Shown: in pieces, positions 4,226-9,372 of the stretch
Position numbering within the stretch: the stretch's first letter is position 1
How the letters are laid out: every line of letters starts with the position of its first letter
Assembly: GCA_001303885.1 (NCBI GenBank)
Contig: LJUE01000092.1
Location: forward strand, 1-9,372
Reading direction: 5' to 3'
DNA length: 9,372 nucleotides
From: Planctomycetes bacterium SM23_32
GTDB taxonomy: Bacteria > Planctomycetota > Brocadiia > SM23-32
Position numbers and translations under genes: made by a program
Notes under the pieces: generated by a model
The model's input: the letters and a program-made list of their open reading frames with translations, nothing else
What the model was told of the DNA's origin: nothing
Database searches by the model: none

Positions 4226-6637
4226 TCAGCCGCCGGTGTTGAGCAGGGCGTCCGCCGCCAGGACGCAGAAGATGTAGCTGCCCGCGCCGGGCATGACGTA
4301 CTCCGACTGCTGCCAGATGAAGGGGAACCCGTCCTTCAGCTCAGGGAAGTCCGGCCGGATCAGGTTCGGCCCTGAGATCACGCCGCCCGGGACGTAGCTC
4401 CAGTCGGCCCGGTTGATGCCGAACGCCACTGTCTGCGACCGCCGGCCGACCCCCGAGACCAGGGACACGTTGCTCCCCGGATGGCAGCCGAGCACGTAGT
4501 TGACCACCGCCAGCACGGCCTCGCGGTCGAACAGGTCGGGATAGGCGCGGACCAGGTAGTAGTGGGCGAGCGCGAAATGGAGGATATCCCATGCGACGCC
4601 CCAGATGTGGGGCCGATAGAGGACGCCGAAGGGGTTCTCCGCGAGTTCGTTGCTCAGCTCATCGCGGTAGCTGACGAGCGCCTCCCGGAGGCCGTCTGCG
4701 AACGCGGGGTCGGCCAGCTCCGGGGCCACTCGCGCTGCGGCCCAGCCGACCCTTCGCGCGTTCTCCCGAATCACGGGCAGCAGCTCGAGCAGTCGGTCCC
4801 GGTAGAGCGGCTTGCCGGTGGCGATCAGCAGTTCCGCCGCTGCGATCACCTCCTGGCACTCGGGGCGCCGCGGCACATAGCCGCTGCGGTGCTCGGCCGG
4901 CGGGTGGCTCTGCTCGAACTGCCAGGCGGCTTCCGCGGTGTCGAGACACTCGGCGGCCAGCTCGTCCTCGTGTCCCTTGAGCACGCGCGCCGCCGCCGCC
5001 AGCGCGGCCGCCACCTGGTACTCCAGCGACGTGTCCCGGTTCGTGAAGGCCCACCGGTCGTCCATCTCGCCCGAGCGCCCATCCCGCGCCTCCTCCTCGG
5101 CGAGCTGAGGGTCATAGACGAGGTTGTCCGTCATCCTGGACACCTCGCCGCGCTGGTAATAGGCCTCCGCCCGGCTGGCGATGATGCCGCAGAAGCTGTG
5201 CCCGCAGGCCCGATAGCCGCCCAGCAGGCACTGCACGCCGTGCGCTATCTGCTGGACGATGTCCGGCACGCCGTCCGGCACGCCGATGCGCGCGATGCGC
5301 TCTCTGGGCAGCACGGTCGTCTCGTCGCACGCGGCCCCGAACGCCTCTCGCGCCAGGGCCAGGGCGTGCACGGTGCGCGCCTGCGAGCCCGCGGCCAGGT
5401 CCGTGTCGCCGGCGTCGTGCCAGCCGCCCACGTCCAGGTGCGGGATGTGCTCATGCGGGCTGAAGGGCGTATCCGTGGCGGCGCCCTGCCGATAGCCGTC
5501 GAAGTGCTCGTGCGGCGCCGGCGCCTGGAGCGCGTCGTCAAGGTGGCAGGCCGCGTGCCAGAGCCGGCCGCCGCAAGAAACGCGCGTGTGACACATCTGC
5601 ACCGGGAAGAAGCGCGTCAGCGTCGGCTGCCACGTGCCCTCGCGGTAGACGGCGGGGTGGATGCGGAACGGCCCGGCCGACTCGCCCGCGTAACGCACGA
5701 TGTAGAGGCCCGGCTCGCGGACGCCCGTGAAGTCGAAGATGCCGTACCCGTGGCGCAGGAACCGCCCCCACGGCGCAACGGGGCCCGAGAGGACTTCGGT
5801 CTCCCCCCGCTCCGAGTCCACGCGGAACAGCGCCGCGCCGGTGCTCTCCTGCCACGCGGTGTCCAGCTCGATGACGGCGCGCTTCGCCTGGTCGGGGTGG
5901 TAGCCGACCTGCGAGACGCAGATGACGGGCGCCCGCCGCCACCCGGGGATGAGGTGCGGCGTCAGCAGCCACTCGATCAGTATGCCGGCCCTGCCCAGCG
6001 GCACGGGGCTGGAGACGGTGAACCATGCCTCCTCGAACGTGGCGCGCCCGTCCGTGAGCGCCACTTGGCAGCCGAGCCCCTCGATCGTCAGCTTCTGCCC
6101 GGCGTCCTCCGGGGCGATGACGAGGCGCGGCCCTTCCGCCAGCGGCGCCAGCTTGACGCCGCCCTCCGCCGTGCGCGCGACGGCGTGCCCCGCGTCGCGC
6201 GGGAACACGCCCGACCCGCGCTCGGCATGGAAGGTCCTCCCGAAGTACGCCGGCGGGTACAGGTCAATGCAGAAGGACGCCTCTCGCACTTCGTCCGGAT
6301 CCAGCGGCGCGGGCAGTTCCAGCGAGACCCGGATGGAACCGCCTTCCGCCGTCAGCCTGACCTGGTGCTTGAGGTCCGCCGAGCGGAACTCCAGGGGCAC
6401 GGACAACTCGACGGCTTCGGGGTCCGCCGTGCGCTCCCCCGCCCGGGGCCAGCCGGCGGAGCGGCCGGACGTCAGCGAAACGCGCATCCCCCCGCAGGTC
6501 GCCACGCGCTCGCCGTGGTGGATCAGCTCGATGCCCCCCTGCTTGCCCTGCGGGTAGGCGTTGTGCCAGGCCAGCACGGAGGCCCCCTGCGCGTGCAGAT
6601 AGCCGTCTTCGGTCACGGACCAGATCGCTTCGCTCAT
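4226..6637 (-). CDS. GH9-like glycoside hydrolase with CelD_N domain, no signal peptide
   Basis: This 803-residue protein belongs to the cellulase-type family GH9. Residues 1-235 are a beta-rich region I do not recognise. Residues 240-325 look like the Ig-like CelD_N domain (SQVGYHPDQAKRAVIE, then FDFTGVREPGLYIVRYAG). Residues about 340-800 form the (alpha/alpha)6 catalytic domain. GGWHDAGD at 404-411 matches the GH9 GGWYDAGD motif with its catalytic aspartates Asp408 and Asp411. Glu779 in QQSEYVMPGAGSYIF sits where GH9 enzymes carry the acid Glu near the C-terminus. The NYVLGCHPGSN stretch (713-723) matches the family's YxLG motif, but the usual PHHR histidines are absent, so substrate specificity may differ (glucosidase or glucosaminidase types are possible). 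No signal peptide is visible, suggesting cytoplasmic action on imported oligosaccharides. ATG 6637 has a weak GGGG seven bases upstream. Confidence 0.85.
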   Translation of the reverse strand: MSEAIWSVTEDGYLHAQGASVLAWHNAYPQGKQGGIELIHHGERVATCGGMRVSLTSGRSAGWPRAGERTADPEAVELSVPLEFRSADLKHQVRLTAEGGSIRVSLELPAPLDPDEVREASFCIDLYPPAYFGRTFHAERGSGVFPRDAGHAVARTAEGGVKLAPLAEGPRLVIAPEDAGQKLTIEGLGCQVALTDGRATFEEAWFTVSSPVPLGRAGILIEWLLTPHLIPGWRRAPVICVSQVGYHPDQAKRAVIELDTAWQESTGAALFRVDSERGETEVLSGPVAPWGRFLRHGYGIFDFTGVREPGLYIVRYAGESAGPFRIHPAVYREGTWQPTLTRFFPVQMCHTRVSCGGRLWHAACHLDDALQAPAPHEHFDGYRQGAATDTPFSPHEHIPHLDVGGWHDAGDTDLAAGSQARTVHALALAREAFGAACDETTVLPRERIARIGVPDGVPDIVQQIAHGVQCLLGGYRACGHSFCGIIASRAEAYYQRGEVSRMTDNLVYDPQLAEEEARDGRSGEMDDRWAFTNRDTSLEYQVAAALAAAARVLKGHEDELAAECLDTAEAAWQFEQSHPPAEHRSGYVPRRPECQEVIAAAELLIATGKPLYRDRLLELLPVIRENARRVGWAAARVAPELADPAFADGLREALVSYRDELSNELAENPFGVLYRPHIWGVAWDILHFALAHYYLVRAYPDLFDREAVLAVVNYVLGCHPGSNVSLVSGVGRRSQTVAFGINRADWSYVPGGVISGPNLIRPDFPELKDGFPFIWQQSEYVMPGAGSYIFCVLAADALLNTGG

Positions 6638-6678
6638 GTCTACGCCCCGTCAATGGAGTGGCGGACAGGAAGCGGAGG

Positions 6679-6706
6679 ATTATAACGGGCCGCCCTGCAT
6701 CGGCAA
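6679..6706 (-). promoter_or_regulatory. Promoter of the GH9-like gene
   Basis: On the minus strand TATAAT at 6684-6679 is a perfect -10 hexamer. TTGCCG at 6706-6701, a four-of-six -35 match, lies 16 bases upstream. Transcription would start near 6672, giving a leader of about 35 bases before ATG 6637. It sits back to back with the promoter of the divergent GHL10 gene. Confidence 0.65.
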
Positions 6707-6722
6707 AGCGCCGCCCGGCGCC

Positions 6723-6751
6723 TTGAGGAGGAACGGCCCGACTGCTATCAT
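6723..6751 (+). promoter_or_regulatory. Promoter of the GHL10-domain gene
   Basis: TTGAGG at 6723-6728 is followed after 17 bases by TATCAT at 6746-6751. A TGC directly before it (6743-6745) makes an extended -10 element. Transcription would begin near 6758, about 30 bases before ATG 6789. No operator palindrome was recognised between this promoter and the divergent one. Confidence 0.6.
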
Positions 6752-6788
6752 CCCGTGCGGAAGGTATCCTCTGCGTGGAGTGCTGGGG

Positions 6789-9372
6789 ATGAACAACCTG
6801 CTGTTGGGCCTGTTGGTTGCCATGTGCATGGCTGCGCCGGCCAGTGCCGCGCGCCGAGCGGGCGAATCGCGGCTGGCCCTCCTGGCCGATCCAGGCGGGC
6901 GGCAGGAGGCGGAGACCGCCCGCGACTGCCTCGAGCGCATGCAGCGCATGCTGTCCGCCGTCGGGATGGACTACACCGTGCTCACCCAGGACCAGGTGCT
7001 GGCGGGGGCGCTGGATGGCTACGGCGTGGTCGTCATCCCCTACGCTCCCAACCTGAGCGGCGGCGCGAGGGCCACGGTCAAGTCGTTCTGCAGCGACGGT
7101 GGCAAGGTCATGTGCTTCTACGCGACTTACGGGCTGGAGGGGCAGCTGGGGCTGTCCGGGACGACGTACGTCCCGGCAGCGGAGCGCAGGCTGTTCCGGC
7201 GGGTCCGCTTCCGGCAAGGGGCGCTGAACGGCCTGCCGGTCGCCTTCGACCAGACCTCGTGGAACATCAGCTCTCCCATCTCGGCGCCCGGGACGCTCGT
7301 CATAGCGGACTGGCTGAACGCGGAGGGCGAGGAGTCGGGCTATGCCGCGGCCACGATATCCGACAGCGGGTTCTTCTTCTCCCACATCCTGATACCCGAG
7401 GGCCCGGCCGACGAGGCGGCGGCGGGCACGATGATCAAGGCGTCGGCCGCGTACCTGGCCCAGCACGTCACCCCGCGCCAGGACATCGCCATCGTCTACG
7501 GCACGCTGAGCGAACGCGCCGGCCACTCGGACGCCCGGCAGGTGGGCCGCATGGTCCGCGAGATGGAGCAGATACTCGACGCTGCGGGGCTGGGTCATGC
7601 CGTGCTCACGGATCAAGACGTCGAGCGCGGCGCGCTGGAGGGGCGCCGGGTGGCCATCTTCCCGCTGAACTTCGAAGTCAGCGAGGCCGAGGCGGCGCAA
7701 GTGCGCCGCTTCGTGGAGCAGGGGGGGAGGGTCATCGGCTGTTTCAGCCTGGGCGCCCGCCTTCTGCCGCTGGTTGGGGTGAGCGAGAGCCAGTTCCGGG
7801 CCGGCGGTCCGGACAGCCCCTTCCAGGAGGTGCGCTTCAACTCCGCGGCCCCCGAGCGATTCCCTGACTCCTTTGGGCAGCGTTCGGCCAACACGATGGA
7901 AGTGGCCCCGGCTGCGGACGGCAAGGTGATAGCCTGGCACGACGCGGGCGGCGTGGACACCGGCGTGCCCGCCGTGATCCTCTCGCCCACGGGCATGTTC
8001 TTCTCCTACATCCTCTGGGCCGGGGATGTGAGCCGGACCTCCGATTTCATGCTGGCCGCGATCTGCCAGCTGGCCGGCGACGACTTCTACGCCGATGCGG
8101 CCGGCCACGCCGCCGCCAGGCTCTGGGAGTTCCGCCGCTACAGGAGCCGGGCGGAGATGGAGGCGGCCTGCGGGGCCGTGCCTCCGGCCGCTGAGGCCCT
8201 GGCCGAAGCGACCCGCCTCGAAGGGCATGCGCGCGTGTTCTCGGAGACGGGCCAGCACGACGACGCCTATCGCACGCTCAGGCAGGCTCGGGCTGCCGCC
8301 GAACTGGCCTTCATCCGGTCGCTGCCGTCGCGGGGGGGCGTGGAGTTCCGCGGGGCGTGGCTGCACAGCCCCAGCGCGCCGAACGACGACTGGGACGCGC
8401 TGTTCGCTGGCATGCGGCGCTCGCACCTGAACGCGCTGTTGGTGAACGTGTGCAGCGGCAGCTACGCCCACTATGAGAGCGACGTGCTCCCCCTGTCCCG
8501 GCTGGTGAGGGAGCACGGCCCCCAGATGGAGAAGATGCTGGCCGCGGCCAAGCGTCAGGGCATCGAGGTGCACCTCTGGCGAGTCAACTTCGACCTCTTC
8601 TGGCCGGACCAGGCGGTGCGCGACAGGTACGTCGCGGAGAACCGCGTCTGCCGCGACCCCGAGGGGAACGTGGTCGGCGGGGACCACTCGGGCACGCTCT
8701 GCCCTTCGCACCCGGCCAACCGGCAGCTCGAGGTGGACGCCATGATGGAGATGGCACGCAAGTTCCATCCGGACGGCATCCACTTCGACTACATCCGCTA
8801 CCCGAACTCGGAGTCCTGCTACTGCTCGGGCTGCCGCGAGCGGTTCGAGGCGCTCATCGGCAGGAGGGTGGCGCAGTGGCCGCAGGACGTGCTGGCGGGC
8901 GGAGCGTTGAGGGAGCAGTACCAGGACTTCCGCCGTGACCAGATAACGCAGGTTGTCAGGGAGGTGAGCCGGCGCGCGCGCGCCGAGACGCCGGACGTCA
9001 AGGTGTCGGCGGCCGTGTTCTCTCACTACGAGGCCTCGGCGAGGGACGGCGTCGCGCAGGACTGGGTGAAGTGGGTGCGCGAGGGATACCTGGACTTCGT
9101 CTGCCCCATGGACTACACCACGGACGCCGACGACCTGGCCGGCACAGTGGCGGCGCAGCGCGATCTGGTGGCGGGGCGCATCCCGCTCTGCGTGGGCGTG
9201 GGGGCGTGGCGGGCCTCCGCCGCATGGCACACCGCCGACCTGGTGGACACGGCGCGGGCGAACGGCGCGGACGGGCTCGTCTTCTTCGAGTACAGGGGGC
9301 AGGTGGTCGGCGACTTCATCCCGGCGCTGCTGGAAGGGCCGTTCGCTGACGACGCTTCGACGCCGTGGGCGG
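6789..9372 (+). CDS. Secreted protein: two tandem GATase1-like units plus GHL10-type glycoside hydrolase domain (runs off window)
   Basis: This frame of 861 codons has no stop before the window ends. ATG 6789 is preceded by GGAG at 6777-6780, eight bases upstream. Residues 1-20 are a signal peptide ending ASA-A. Residues about 28-228 and 232-428 are two homologous units. Each begins with a strand (LALLADP; IAIVYGT), continues with VLTQDQVLAGALDG or VLTDQDVERGALEG and a GGKVMCF or GGRVIGCF turn, and ends near FFFSHIL or FFFSYIL. They resemble class I glutamine-amidotransferase-like (flavodoxin-like) folds, with no complete Cys-His-Glu triad seen. A helical linker spans 429-517. From 518 a GHL10/DUF187-like TIM barrel starts at EFRGAWLHS, with DGIHFDYIRYP (662-672), CYCSGCRERF just after, and CPMDYTT (772-778). 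Carboxylates of the IHFDY motif are plausible catalytic residues. The substrate is unknown; the protein is probably periplasmic or extracellular. It is divergently transcribed from the GH9-like gene. Confidence 0.85.
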   Translation, partial: MNNLLLGLLVAMCMAAPASAARRAGESRLALLADPGGRQEAETARDCLERMQRMLSAVGMDYTVLTQDQVLAGALDGYGVVVIPYAPNLSGGARATVKSFCSDGGKVMCFYATYGLEGQLGLSGTTYVPAAERRLFRRVRFRQGALNGLPVAFDQTSWNISSPISAPGTLVIADWLNAEGEESGYAAATISDSGFFFSHILIPEGPADEAAAGTMIKASAAYLAQHVTPRQDIAIVYGTLSERAGHSDARQVGRMVREMEQILDAAGLGHAVLTDQDVERGALEGRRVAIFPLNFEVSEAEAAQVRRFVEQGGRVIGCFSLGARLLPLVGVSESQFRAGGPDSPFQEVRFNSAAPERFPDSFGQRSANTMEVAPAADGKVIAWHDAGGVDTGVPAVILSPTGMFFSYILWAGDVSRTSDFMLAAICQLAGDDFYADAAGHAAARLWEFRRYRSRAEMEAACGAVPPAAEALAEATRLEGHARVFSETGQHDDAYRTLRQARAAAELAFIRSLPSRGGVEFRGAWLHSPSAPNDDWDALFAGMRRSHLNALLVNVCSGSYAHYESDVLPLSRLVREHGPQMEKMLAAAKRQGIEVHLWRVNFDLFWPDQAVRDRYVAENRVCRDPEGNVVGGDHSGTLCPSHPANRQLEVDAMMEMARKFHPDGIHFDYIRYPNSESCYCSGCRERFEALIGRRVAQWPQDVLAGGALREQYQDFRRDQITQVVREVSRRARAETPDVKVSAAVFSHYEASARDGVAQDWVKWVREGYLDFVCPMDYTTDADDLAGTVAAQRDLVAGRIPLCVGVGAWRASAAWHTADLVDTARANGADGLVFFEYRGQVVGDFIPALLEGPFADDASTPWA

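Noticed and set aside
4212..4229. Bidirectional terminator between the convergent genes
   Set aside because: The stem is short and bulged, and neither side has a T-tract.
4481..6685. A 734-codon open frame on the plus strand
   Set aside because: It is antisense to the GH9-like gene, which has catalytic motifs and a promoter. The plus-strand translation is compositionally biased and matches nothing recognisable.
6264..9230. A 988-codon open frame on the minus strand
   Set aside because: It lies antisense to the GHL10 gene and part of the GH9 gene. Its translation is His-, Arg- and Val-rich without domains. The opposite-strand frames carry clear motifs, so this is a high-GC shadow.

Overview
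This 9.4-kb, high-GC bacterial fragment has compact genes on both strands. A PEP-CTERM surface protein, a peroxide-stress gene cluster with rubrerythrin, and unusual glycoside hydrolases are typical of environmental planctomycete-, verrucomicrobium- or Armatimonadota-like bacteria. The phylum cannot be fixed from the sequence. A GH9-like enzyme and a GHL10-type enzyme suggest polysaccharide use; the rubrerythrin suggests an anaerobic or microaerobic life.

Layout. (1) 1-490, minus strand: the 5' end of leuA (2-isopropylmalate synthase; it runs off the window). It is preceded by a complete transcription attenuator: a consensus promoter, a leucine-rich leader peptide, an antiterminator pairing and an intrinsic terminator. 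(2) 487-1632, minus: a secreted PEP-CTERM protein with seven 47-residue repeats, most likely a seven-bladed beta-propeller. Its stop codon lies inside the leuA -35 box. (3) 1633-2173: about 540 bases with no convincing gene. (4) 2174-4122, plus: a peroxide/iron cluster. It has a promoter with a Fur-type box, a PerR-like regulator, a rubrerythrin, a ferritin gene broken by an internal out-of-frame deletion, and a ferritin-like diiron protein. (5) 4226-6637, minus: a large GH9-like glycoside hydrolase with no signal peptide. (6) 6638-6788: a divergent promoter region. (7) 6789-9372, plus, running off the end: a secreted protein with two tandem GATase1-like units followed by a GHL10-type hydrolase domain.

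How the parts work together. PerR probably senses peroxide through bound iron and represses its own cluster at the Fur-type box. Rubrerythrin reduces hydrogen peroxide, and the ferritin-like proteins would handle iron; here the true ferritin appears lost. The divergent GH9-like and GHL10 genes may form a carbohydrate pair, one probably cytoplasmic and one exported, but the sequence shows only adjacency. The leuA unit is a separate, leucine-regulated biosynthetic unit.

The best observations are the intact leucine attenuator, the decayed ferritin inside the stress cluster, the exact seven-fold repeat protein, and the duplicated GATase-like units fused to GHL10. I found no tRNA, rRNA, CRISPR array or insertion sequence.
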